Shown here: positions 1 through 5,198 of the stretch, one piece after another | Numbering within the stretch: position 1 is the stretch's first letter | Layout of the letters: each line of letters opens with the position of its first letter | Origin: CAZOZP01 sp964584325 | GTDB taxonomy: Bacteria > Bacteroidota > Ignavibacteria > Ignavibacteriales > Melioribacteraceae | Reading direction: 5' to 3' | Length of the DNA: 5,198 nucleotides | Assembly (NCBI GenBank): GCA_964584325.1 | Contig: CAZOZP010000111.1 | Span: forward strand, 1-5,198 | Made by a program: the position numbers and the translations under genes | The notes under the pieces: model-generated | Databases searched by the model: none | The model's input: the letters and a program-made list of their open reading frames with translations, nothing else | What the model was told of the DNA's origin: nothing

Positions 1-2168
1 TATGGAAGCGAATTCGTGTTTAGAGCCATTACGGATGCATTAGCCTTGCTTACCGAGGGACTCATTTTTACTTTTCCGACTGTTTCCGTATTCTTTATCG
101 GGGATGAGTAATAATAAACTTCCGCCATCTTCCCTAACATATTGGCTCCATAATCACTATAAGCCAGTACAGTTTTATCTGCTATGCTATTTACCGAAAT
201 ACCGGTTACCGAACTGCCTAAGGTTGTATATTGATTGTTGAATCTTGTTATCAGCTTATCACTTCCGTTTTTGTATCCTATGAATGCAAGCCTGAAATCA
301 GCATTGTTTGCCGCATTTACCGCAAGTACCGGACTCTTAACTGAACTGCACCCTGCTCCCGAGGCCGTATATGTGGAAGATCCCCAGACTGACAGTGTAT
401 TCATTGCCGGGGTGTTGTTTATTTTGTAACTTTTCATCTTTATTGCTGATTGACCTTGCTCCCAGGCAATATGGAATATCAGTCTGTCATAATTATATTC
501 TTTCCCTGCGGCTATTGTCGGATTATCCGAATTCCCGTCTGTTCCGTCAATCCAAACAGATTCTCCGTACCAGAATATTTTCTCGGTGCTCGAAGGAGTA
601 TAACATCCGAATCTGTAATAGAGTCCGTCTGATTCTTTCCATACAGCCATTAACCTACCCTCAATGGTTGAAACTATAACAGGTTTCATTTCAAGAGCTG
701 TACCACCTGTTTTTACTACTGAAGATCCATTATACAATCCGTTTTCGTTGAAAATATCTATTTTAACAGAACTGCCGTCCTGATATATTATTTTAGAATC
801 TATGACATTCGAATTTGCATCGAATGAGGCAAATGCGGCAGGTCCACCGTTATTTAAAGGCTTTCCGCCATTGGCAAGAGCCCAATCTGTTGAATTTGAT
901 TTTGTTTCAAGCCAAACCTTACCAATACTTTCATAGACCAATCGGTTACCTGTCATTTGTCCGTTTTCATCTTCCGTTGCAATGAATTTGTTCTGACCGG
1001 AATTATTAAATGCCGCACTGTTGTTTGAGGCCTGAAGCATTTTGTAGAAGGCGGTTTTGCGGGTGTTATCCGTTGGAGTTAAACTTATTGAATTCCCGGC
1101 ATTGAAATTATCTGTCCAATACGAAAACTGATATTTTCTGTTGTTTATGGTCTGATTTACCGGCGCTGTAAATTCTGATGTATTCTGCTCTACTATGCGA
1201 GTTATTATACCTCTATCCAGATTTCCTTCAAACTCAGTTGCATCTGTTCGTAATATACGGCAGTTTTTGCGAAGGTAAGCTGTATAAGTTGAATTGTTGT
1301 CAGAGGGAGACACAGCGAACGAATAATTGGGTGAAAGATTGCTTGGTATTACAACTTCCTTACCTGAGGCATCTGTTTTCCCCCATTTACTTTTATTATT
1401 GGGGGCTTCAGTATCATTCCATAAATAATCATAAGACCCATAAGTTTGATTAACACTTTCAAATTTTACTGAGTCCCCCTCTATAGGATAAATTTCTTTA
1501 AATGGATTTACAGTCTCAATTGCTCCATTTATTTTTAACAATCCTCCTTCAAAATTGTTTTTTACTATAACCTTTTGCGGGTATTTTGTTACCGAATAAT
1601 CAATGACTAATGCCATTGGTAGTAATTGAGCCTGTTTCCCTTCATTTGTTAAAGAAAAGCCAAGCACAAAATCTTTATTGTTATCGGAAGCATACCTTAC
1701 TGCATTAGTAAGAATATCTGAAGATAATTTAGCATATTTATCACTTATATTTGAAAAAAGGAGTGATCCTTTAAACCGATCCCAGGATTTTTTATCCCCG
1801 GAAATCAAACTATCAGACATATTTTTTATATCGAAATTTAATTCAATCTCAGTACTAAATAAATTAACTTCAATAGTTACTTTTTTAATATATGCTCCTG
1901 ATGGTAAATTATTTTTGATATTTGCGATAATTGACTGTCTGAATATACCGGGTACATTATTACCTTGTTTATCCTGAAACATATTTGGATATGTACCTAA
2001 ATAAGTTGAGTAATCCAAAACATAAGCAAAGCTCGATCCATCATGATATTTTGCAACACCATAATTCGGATTAAGATTAATTACCTTAGTATAATTGTAC
2101 GTTTGTTGTGCGAGTATTGAAACACATTGGCTAAATAACAACAATACAACTGAAATAACAGTTTTCAT
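1..2168 (-). CDS. Large secreted beta-propeller-like surface protein, N-terminal 722 residues (3' end outside window)
   Basis: The minus-strand frame from the ATG at 2168 stays open to the left edge, giving 722 complete codons with no stop; the end of the gene is not in the window. The start is set by an AGGAG (2174-2178) five bases upstream. Residues 1-20 form a Sec signal peptide (Lys2, a hydrophobic run VISVVLLLF, likely cleavage after Ala20 before QQ); Cys15 is not in a usable lipobox. Residues ~23-195 form a separate N-terminal region of unknown fold. Residues ~199-305 (VIVKNNFEGG, then an 'NQTYGSYDYLWND' stretch and 'NYSFAVSPSDNNSTY') look like a beta-sandwich segment. From ~394 on there are propeller-like strands resembling sialidase-type repeats (VYESIGKVWLE at 411-421, MAVWKESDGLYYRFG near 507-521, FHIAWEQGQSAIKMKS near 565-580), but no catalytic residues were recognised. 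The architecture recalls, from memory, large Ignavibacteria surface proteins that end in a type IX sorting domain; that end would lie beyond position 1. Function unknown, probably extracellular binding or display. Confidence 0.88.
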   Translation of the reverse strand, partial: MKTVISVVLLLFSQCVSILAQQTYNYTKVINLNPNYGVAKYHDGSSFAYVLDYSTYLGTYPNMFQDKQGNNVPGIFRQSIIANIKNNLPSGAYIKKVTIEVNLFSTEIELNFDIKNMSDSLISGDKKSWDRFKGSLLFSNISDKYAKLSSDILTNAVRYASDNNKDFVLGFSLTNEGKQAQLLPMALVIDYSVTKYPQKVIVKNNFEGGLLKINGAIETVNPFKEIYPIEGDSVKFESVNQTYGSYDYLWNDTEAPNNKSKWGKTDASGKEVVIPSNLSPNYSFAVSPSDNNSTYTAYLRKNCRILRTDATEFEGNLDRGIITRIVEQNTSEFTAPVNQTINNRKYQFSYWTDNFNAGNSISLTPTDNTRKTAFYKMLQASNNSAAFNNSGQNKFIATEDENGQMTGNRLVYESIGKVWLETKSNSTDWALANGGKPLNNGGPAAFASFDANSNVIDSKIIYQDGSSVKIDIFNENGLYNGSSVVKTGGTALEMKPVIVSTIEGRLMAVWKESDGLYYRFGCYTPSSTEKIFWYGESVWIDGTDGNSDNPTIAAGKEYNYDRLIFHIAWEQGQSAIKMKSYKINNTPAMNTLSVWGSSTYTASGAGCSSVKSPVLAVNAANNADFRLAFIGYKNGSDKLITRFNNQYTTLGSSVTGISVNSIADKTVLAYSDYGANMLGKMAEVYYYSSPIKNTETVGKVKMSPSVSKANASVMALNTNSLP

Positions 2169-2225
2169 TTTTTCTCCTATATTTTTTGTTAGAGTGTGCC
2201 AGCCTTTCCGGAATTGCAGTTCCGG
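2169..2225 (-). repeat. CTGCAA-hairpin leader element, copy 1 (fills the gap between two genes)
   Basis: On the minus strand this starts directly after the TAA of the 344-residue gene with a hairpin (2208-2225): arms CCGGAA and TTCCGG around loop CTGCAA. AGGCTGGCAC and CTCTA follow, then ATAGGAGAAAA, which provides the Shine-Dalgarno of the next gene five bases from its ATG. The same ordered blocks occur at 3311-3380. The hairpin could end upstream transcription, stabilise mRNA ends or control the next gene; there is no U-run after it on the minus strand, so a classic terminator is unlikely. It could equally be a mobile REP-like element; no associated transposase is in the window. Confidence 0.7.
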
Positions 2226-3260
2226 TTAATTTTCGAACTTCCCTTTGATTATATAATTAATTAAATCATTATTCGAAGAAACCAAAAAAAAGATGCTATC
2301 ATTAAGAATAAGACAATCATTAATTCCTACATCTTTGCCAAAATGGAAAAGTACTTTCGAATCAGTCCCATTAAAATGATATAACTTTCCTTCATCAAAA
2401 AAGAATAAATCATTTTTATTTCTGCCGAATATACGTGATTTTGGTTTATGTCCAATTCCTAAAGTTGCAACCTTTACAAAATCTTTCCTATTGTAGTCAA
2501 ATATTTCATCTCCCTGAGAGAATAAGCAATCGCTTACCGTTTCAACTAACATAATTTTTGTTCCTTCTCCAGTTAAAATATCAATTTCTTTTCCATTATA
2601 TGATGCAATTCTATATCCATCTTCATTTGTTTTATACATATTCATAAATATTATTTTCTTATTTTGCCCAATGTCAAGATATTGCCAACTAGATCCATCA
2701 TTACCATCAAAAATATTCAGACAATCCCATTTATTGTTATTTAATTTCCAGAATACTGCGGAAATATTTACCCCATTTCTTAATGAAAAACCACAAGCAT
2801 ATAATTCACTATTAATTTTTGTTATTCCTCTTAATCCGGTGTACAAAGAATCTAATAATAATAATGGACTTAAATCCAGTGGCATCTCAGTTAGTTCACC
2901 ATTTTCCAAACAAATCACTTTGTTTTCTGCACAAAAGAATACTTTATCTACATCTCCCTTTATCTCATAACAAGGATCCATCCTTACATTATGGTTGTTA
3001 TTCCAACTCTTCCCGTCAAAATGCAATACATTTTCGCTATAGTTCCCAAATGTAGCAGTTCCACCGCCAATCCAGAGATTATTATCGTCTGTCCCCCAAA
3101 TAGTATGAAATACATTTTTATAATTATTCCCAATGGAATCAACTTCCCAGACATAATCTCTTCTTCCGGCCGGAACTTCTTCTGTAGTAATTAAAGAATC
3201 TTTACACGCGACAGATAATATTACTATTAAAATAAGTACGTACCTTAGTATTATTAACAT
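2226..3260 (-). CDS. Putative surface lipoprotein with beta-propeller-like repeats, 344 aa
   Basis: The protein begins with a very hydrophobic signal sequence (residues 1-18) that includes Arg6, followed by Cys19 in SVAC, a relaxed Bacteroidota-type lipobox. The residues after the cysteine are KDS, a partial match to the Lys-plus-acidic signal that sends lipoproteins to the cell surface in some Bacteroidota. Propeller-like units are visible at ~53-86 (IWGTDDNNLWIGGG, then VLHFDGKSW), ~168-181, ~217-230 (SYNGKEIDIL) and ~277-305 (FGRNKNDLFFFDEGKLYHFN). The 'RDYVWEVDSIG' entry at 34-44 parallels the 'FTWEEYRFGDY' entry of the 453-residue neighbour, so the two are probably distant paralogues, this one lacking the fibronectin-like domain. 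No enzyme motif is seen. The ATG at 3260 has only a weak AAGG site, and an in-frame stop lies about 15 bases upstream, so no longer start is possible. The stop codon abuts a repeat hairpin. Base composition is AT-rich. Role unknown. Confidence 0.87.
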   Translation of the reverse strand: MLIILRYVLILIVILSVACKDSLITTEEVPAGRRDYVWEVDSIGNNYKNVFHTIWGTDDNNLWIGGGTATFGNYSENVLHFDGKSWNNNHNVRMDPCYEIKGDVDKVFFCAENKVICLENGELTEMPLDLSPLLLLDSLYTGLRGITKINSELYACGFSLRNGVNISAVFWKLNNNKWDCLNIFDGNDGSSWQYLDIGQNKKIIFMNMYKTNEDGYRIASYNGKEIDILTGEGTKIMLVETVSDCLFSQGDEIFDYNRKDFVKVATLGIGHKPKSRIFGRNKNDLFFFDEGKLYHFNGTDSKVLFHFGKDVGINDCLILNDSIFFLVSSNNDLINYIIKGKFEN

Positions 3261-3298
3261 ATTACTTGCCTTAAATTATTTAATATTATATTTTTCAT
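3254..3298 (-). CDS. Possible 14-codon upstream ORF overlapping the 344-aa lipoprotein start
   Basis: An ATG at 3298 opens a short frame (MKNIILNNLRQVIC) whose TAA at 3254-3256 comes just after the lipoprotein ATG, giving the overlap ATGTTAA. This geometry would allow a terminating ribosome to restart on the lipoprotein gene, whose own ribosome binding site is weak. The element-borne AGGAG lies 17 bases upstream of this ATG, which is farther than usual; an in-frame TTG two codons earlier would be 11 bases away. The peptide is short and could be chance in AT-rich DNA. Confidence 0.15.
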   Translation of the reverse strand: MKNIILNNLRQVIC

Positions 3299-3310
3299 AT
3301 ACAAAAACAG

Positions 3311-3380
3311 CTTTTCTCCTATAGAGAACAGGTGCCAGCCTGCTGCTGTTTCTGTGGGGAAGATGTTGCAGCATCTTCCC
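3311..3380 (-). repeat. CTGCAA-hairpin leader element, copy 2
   Basis: The minus strand shows a perfect 9-bp stem (GGGAAGATG and CATCTTCCC, 3357-3380) around loop CTGCAA. A CAGCAGC-rich linker follows, then AGGCTGGCAC, CTCTA and ATAGGAGAAAA. The blocks and their order match the copy at 2169-2225, while the stem sequence differs and remains fully paired. Here the AGGAG (3316-3320) sits about 55 bases from the lipoprotein ATG at 3260, so it is not that gene's direct ribosome binding site. On the plus strand the hairpin is followed by TTTTTATTAATTATT and could act as a terminator for plus-strand transcripts. Confidence 0.68.
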
Positions 3381-3434
3381 TTTTTATTAATTATTCTTAT
3401 AGCTAAATACTGCTCTAACTACTTTAATCCGTTA

Positions 3435-3477
3435 TTTTACAATATCTGTAAATTTTTCGTGCTATAATAAAAAACAG
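3435..3477. repeat. Upstream repeat, copy near the 344-aa gene
   Basis: This stretch matches 5042-5093 block by block: a TTACAA-like start, ATCT, a T-run, TCGTGC, a pyrimidine, ATAATAAAAAA and ACAG. On the minus strand it yields a TATTAT at 3464-3469 (weak -35 TTTAAT at 3487-3492, 17 bases away) that could be a promoter for the 344-residue gene. On the plus strand it holds a perfect TATAAT at 3463-3468. It overlaps the 3' end of the 18-codon frame. A small perfect inverted repeat, TTTACA-N5-TGTAAA (3436-3452), lies within it. Confidence 0.5.
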
Positions 3478-3518
3478 GAAAGATAAATTAAAGCTAACCC
3501 ATTAATAATAATTCTCAT
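3462..3518 (-). CDS. Possible 18-aa hydrophobic mini-protein
   Basis: A short minus-strand frame encodes MRIIINGLALIYLSCFLL and ends in TAG. GAGGTG (3523-3528) lies four bases upstream of the ATG, a good ribosome binding site by the standard of this window, and a TATAAT (3558-3563) sits at a suitable distance for a ~33-base leader. The peptide is almost entirely hydrophobic after Arg2 and could span a membrane once. Two readings fit: a type I toxin-like or leader peptide, or the first codons of a decayed lipoprotein gene, because the run ending in LSC at residue 15 resembles the signal sequences of the neighbouring lipoproteins. No continuation was found beyond the stop. Confidence 0.25.
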   Translation of the reverse strand: MRIIINGLALIYLSCFLL

Positions 3519-3557
3519 AAAGCACCTCGTTTTATGGTTTAATTTAGGTGAGTATTT

Positions 3558-3590
3558 ATTATATTTGGGTTACCAAAATCGGTCTCGCAA
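3558..3590 (-). promoter_or_regulatory. Weak candidate promoter before the mini-ORF
   Basis: Minus-strand TATAAT at 3558-3563 is a perfect -10 hexamer. The best upstream partner is TTGCGA at 3585-3590, but the spacing is 21 bases, long for a standard sigma-70 promoter though within the range seen for some Bacteroidota promoters. It overlaps the loop and left arm of the inverted repeat at 3567-3606. It would drive the mini-ORF and possibly the 344-residue gene. Confidence 0.22.
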
Positions 3591-3606
3591 ACTTATTTGG
3601 TAACCC
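3567..3606. other. Perfect 11-bp inverted repeat (large hairpin)
   Basis: Arms GGGTTACCAAA (3567-3577) and TTTGGTAACCC (3596-3606) pair perfectly around an 18-base loop. It lies 36 bases beyond the stop codon of the 453-residue gene and just before the TATAAT at 3558-3563 on the minus strand. Neither strand has a U-run immediately after it. It could be an operator, an mRNA-end stabilising hairpin, or part of a small RNA. Confidence 0.55.
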
Positions 3607-3609
3607 TTG

Positions 3610-3640
3610 TTCCCGTCATCACCCAGGTGGCGGGAATTCT
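3610..3640 (+). terminator. Hairpin with following T-run on the plus strand
   Basis: Arms TTCCCG (3610-3615) and CGGGAA (3631-3636) enclose a smaller CAC/GTG pairing. On the plus strand TTCTTTTTAATTT follows, as in an intrinsic terminator; on the minus strand, where the 453-residue gene ends six bases away, no U-run follows. No plus-strand gene is evident upstream, so it would end an unannotated transcript. The TTCCCGTCAT...CGGGAAT wording also recalls dispersed palindromic repeats known from other bacteria, so a repeat unit is an alternative. Confidence 0.35.
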
Positions 3641-3642
3641 TT

Positions 3643-5004
3643 TTAATTTCTTCTGCCTATTAAGACGACTGCTTTTTTATCGTCGCCGTAACCAGCTGCA
3701 ACAACCGTATTTTCTTTGAACCTTACTGTCTCTAAATGTATATCCCACTTAGCCAGTTTATTAGATATATTAGTCCATTTTTTACCGTTAAAATGCTGTA
3801 TTTCACCATAATGGCCGACGGTGAAAATATCATTCAAATCATTAGCGTCAACTGAAAATATAAAACCATAATTATTTATTTCATTAAGAAGTTGTTTCCA
3901 GCCTTTATTAAATCCGAAATAATTACTAAAAGCTGATCCGCCGCCAATAAAATATTTCATACCTGATTTATACCATACCCCTGCCATATAATCGTTGATT
4001 CCCAAAATATTCTCAGCCTCCGCATTTGAACTATCAACTCTAAACAACGCTCCAACGCCATTGCCTTCCAACATCCTTGTCCCCACAGCAAGGACTTCAT
4101 CTTTCCCGGTAATCGGATTTACTTCTGCCCGAATATCCATAATGTTATAATTTGTACCTGTTTCTATTTTTGTGAAATGTTTTCCGTTGTGGTGATAGAT
4201 AATTCCATCACTTGCTCCAAAATAATAACCCCCATTTTTAGTTTGGCAGATATTCCTTATGCCTGCATTAAATATCTCCAGCCCAACTTCTCTTCTAATA
4301 TTATTTCTTTCTTGAAATATGCTTCCGTTAAATTTAAAGAAGTGGATTCCGCTGATAGCTATTATTTCATTTTTATTATTTAATATAATTCCTGCCCCCG
4401 GAATTTCTCTTGGCGGATTATTGTTATACTGTGGGTTAAAAGGATCGCTGCCCATTAGTTTATAATGCGTCCAGACTCCATTTTTATAATTAGATGTTCC
4501 TTTGACTTTTTCTTCATTGCCGTATCCATCGTTAAAATACAATTCGCCTGCAAGCCAGATATTATTGTTGTCAATAATTTCTACATCTCTGTACCTGCTG
4601 CTGTAATAATCACCGAACCTGTATTCTTCCCAGGTAAAATTACTGCCCGAAACATTCATCGTCTGCAATTTACCGGATTTTGAAATAAGTTTCAGGTCAC
4701 CTTGATACAGCTCTGCTTTGTATTCATATTGTGCGGCTTCAGCAAGAAGGCTATCGACTATTACTGTATCTTTCTTAACGGCAGGGAAACTGCAAATAAT
4801 GGAATTGTTTCTGTAAACATTAACCAATGCATCATTTATTGTTTGATTTATTTTTATGTGAATGAAACTTTCGGTAACCGAAGCACCTAAAACCTGCATA
4901 TCAAACAGATTATTATTTTCAGTATTTACGGGTGTGTCTTCTTTGCAGGATATTGCGGCAATAATTATAAACAAAGACAAATAACAGCAGAAAAGTTTCT
5001 TCAT
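3643..5004 (-). CDS. Putative surface lipoprotein, fibronectin-III-like domain plus beta-propeller-like body, 453 aa
   Basis: Residues 1-19 are a lipoprotein signal peptide (KK at 2-3, hydrophobic LFIIIAAIS), with Cys20 as the lipidated residue. It is followed by KED, matching the Lys-(Asp/Glu)2 lipoprotein export pattern described in some Bacteroidota, so surface exposure is likely but inferred. Residues ~35-117 look like a fibronectin type III fold (ALVNVYRNNSIICSF, then YEYKAEL). The body from ~123 starts with FTWEEYRFGDYYSSRYRDV and carries propeller-like units: DNNNIWLAGELY (145-156), FFKFNGSIF (222-230), GGYYFGASDGIIYHHNGKHF (258-277), and NDIFTVGHYGEIQHFNGKKW (391-410) with TNIS after it. 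This domain order resembles a family I recall from Ignavibacteria. No catalytic motif was found. AGGGG (5009-5013) four bases before the ATG supports the start, and a candidate promoter lies at 5071-5100. It may sense or bind an extracellular ligand, but nothing in the sequence says which. Confidence 0.9.
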   Translation of the reverse strand: MKKLFCCYLSLFIIIAAISCKEDTPVNTENNNLFDMQVLGASVTESFIHIKINQTINDALVNVYRNNSIICSFPAVKKDTVIVDSLLAEAAQYEYKAELYQGDLKLISKSGKLQTMNVSGSNFTWEEYRFGDYYSSRYRDVEIIDNNNIWLAGELYFNDGYGNEEKVKGTSNYKNGVWTHYKLMGSDPFNPQYNNNPPREIPGAGIILNNKNEIIAISGIHFFKFNGSIFQERNNIRREVGLEIFNAGIRNICQTKNGGYYFGASDGIIYHHNGKHFTKIETGTNYNIMDIRAEVNPITGKDEVLAVGTRMLEGNGVGALFRVDSSNAEAENILGINDYMAGVWYKSGMKYFIGGGSAFSNYFGFNKGWKQLLNEINNYGFIFSVDANDLNDIFTVGHYGEIQHFNGKKWTNISNKLAKWDIHLETVRFKENTVVAAGYGDDKKAVVLIGRRN

Positions 5005-5041
5005 AATACCCCTAAATAATTTATTTATTATAAATCTGTTT

Positions 5042-5093
5042 TCTTACAACAAATCTTTTTTTGTCGTGCCATAATAAAAAAAAAAAAAAACAG
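5042..5093. repeat. Upstream repeat, copy near the 453-aa gene, with A15 tract
   Basis: This is the partner of 3435-3477, sharing the TCGTGC-Y-ATAATAAAAA core and the ACAG end. It differs mainly by a run of 15 A's on the plus strand (5076-5090) where the other copy has 6. It lies 38-89 bases before the start of the 453-residue lipoprotein gene. Confidence 0.5.
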
Positions 5094-5100
5094 AATGCAA
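5071..5100 (-). promoter_or_regulatory. Candidate promoter of the 453-aa lipoprotein gene, T15 in spacer
   Basis: The minus strand reads TTGCAT (5095-5100), an 18-base spacer and TATTAT (5071-5076). Both hexamers are reasonable sigma-70 matches, and the leader to the ATG at 5004 would be about 60 bases. The spacer consists largely of a T-run that is expected to slip during replication, changing the spacing. A second weak option is TATAAT at 5027-5032 with no good -35. Confidence 0.35.
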
Positions 5101-5198
5101 GCTTTATTTTGTTATAATTCTGTATTTTATTTTTATTATGTAATTGTGAAAGGCCGGATCCTGGATATACAGCCGCTTAATAAGAATTTACCACAGAG

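Noticed and set aside
371..679. Plus-strand frames of 60-102 codons across 235-3194, and others at 4177-4890.
   Set aside because: They lie opposite long, coherent minus-strand secreted-protein genes, lack ribosome binding sites and have no protein-like pattern.
394..1000. A sialidase assignment for the large secreted protein from its propeller-like strands.
   Set aside because: No arginine triad, FRIP-type motif or clear Asp-box series was seen; only the fold style is suggestive.
3357..3380. The hairpin as an intrinsic terminator of the 453-residue gene.
   Set aside because: On the minus strand it is followed by CACAGAAAC without a U-run and lies over 260 bases past the stop codon.
2208..3606. 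CRISPR-like repeats, given several palindromes in the gaps.
   Set aside because: There are only two copies of the main element, about 1.1 kb apart with a gene between, and no regularly spaced repeats.
5050..5070. TGGCACG on the minus strand (5064-5070) as a possible sigma-54 -24 element.
   Set aside because: No GC dinucleotide of a -12 element is found at the required spacing, and the other repeat copy reads TAGCACG.
5139..5198. A minus-strand frame open from the right edge for about 20 codons, which could be the C-terminus of an upstream gene.
   Set aside because: It is short, contains no recognisable motif, and two other frames close quickly; nothing distinguishes it from chance.
5190..5198. 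The terminal CCACAGAG resembles the start of 'accacagag/cacagag' tandem repeats seen in many environmental bacteria.
   Set aside because: Only eight bases are present before the window ends, so no repeat can be shown.

Overview
The window looks like a piece of an AT-rich Bacteroidota-type chromosome, most likely from the Ignavibacteria/Ignavibacteriota branch. This rests on protein style: two lipoproteins with relaxed Bacteroidota lipoboxes followed by Lys and acidic residues, beta-propeller-like repeats of the type 'DNNxIWxxGxx...HFNGKxW', and a long secreted protein with the 'YESxGKVWLE...NGGKPLNNG...VWKxSDGLYYRFG' pattern that I associate from memory with large Ignavibacteria surface proteins. 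No search was run, so the placement is an inference.

All convincing genes read on the minus strand, from right to left. (1) Positions 5004-3643 encode a 453-residue lipoprotein with a fibronectin-III-like N-terminal domain and a propeller-like body. (2) After a 382-base gap, 3260-2226 encode a 344-residue lipoprotein with a related propeller-like body. (3) After 57 bases, 2168-1 encode the first 722 residues of a large secreted protein that runs off the left edge. None shows enzyme motifs. They look like envelope or surface proteins used for binding or display, and the third probably continues to a type IX secretion sorting domain outside the window.

The non-coding DNA holds most of the novelty. 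The 57-base gap before gene 3 and part of the gap before gene 2 contain two copies of one element: a hairpin with identical loop CTGCAA but different, compensated stems, then AGGCTGGCAC, then ATAGGAGAAAA, which supplies a Shine-Dalgarno sequence. A second repeat (about 43-52 bases, 'TCGTGC-Y-ATAATAAAAA' core) lies upstream of both lipoprotein genes. In the copy at 5042-5093 it contains a run of 15 A/T pairs in the spacer of a plausible promoter, so its expression could vary by slippage. The 3461-3640 stretch also carries an 18-codon hydrophobic mini-ORF with a good ribosome binding site, an opposing TATAAT, an 11-bp perfect inverted repeat and a hairpin followed by T's on the opposite strand. 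That arrangement is compatible with a type I toxin-antitoxin-like unit or with the relic of a lost lipoprotein gene.

No tRNA, rRNA, CRISPR array or transposase gene is visible. The last ~100 bases on the right (5101-5198) are non-coding as far as I can tell.
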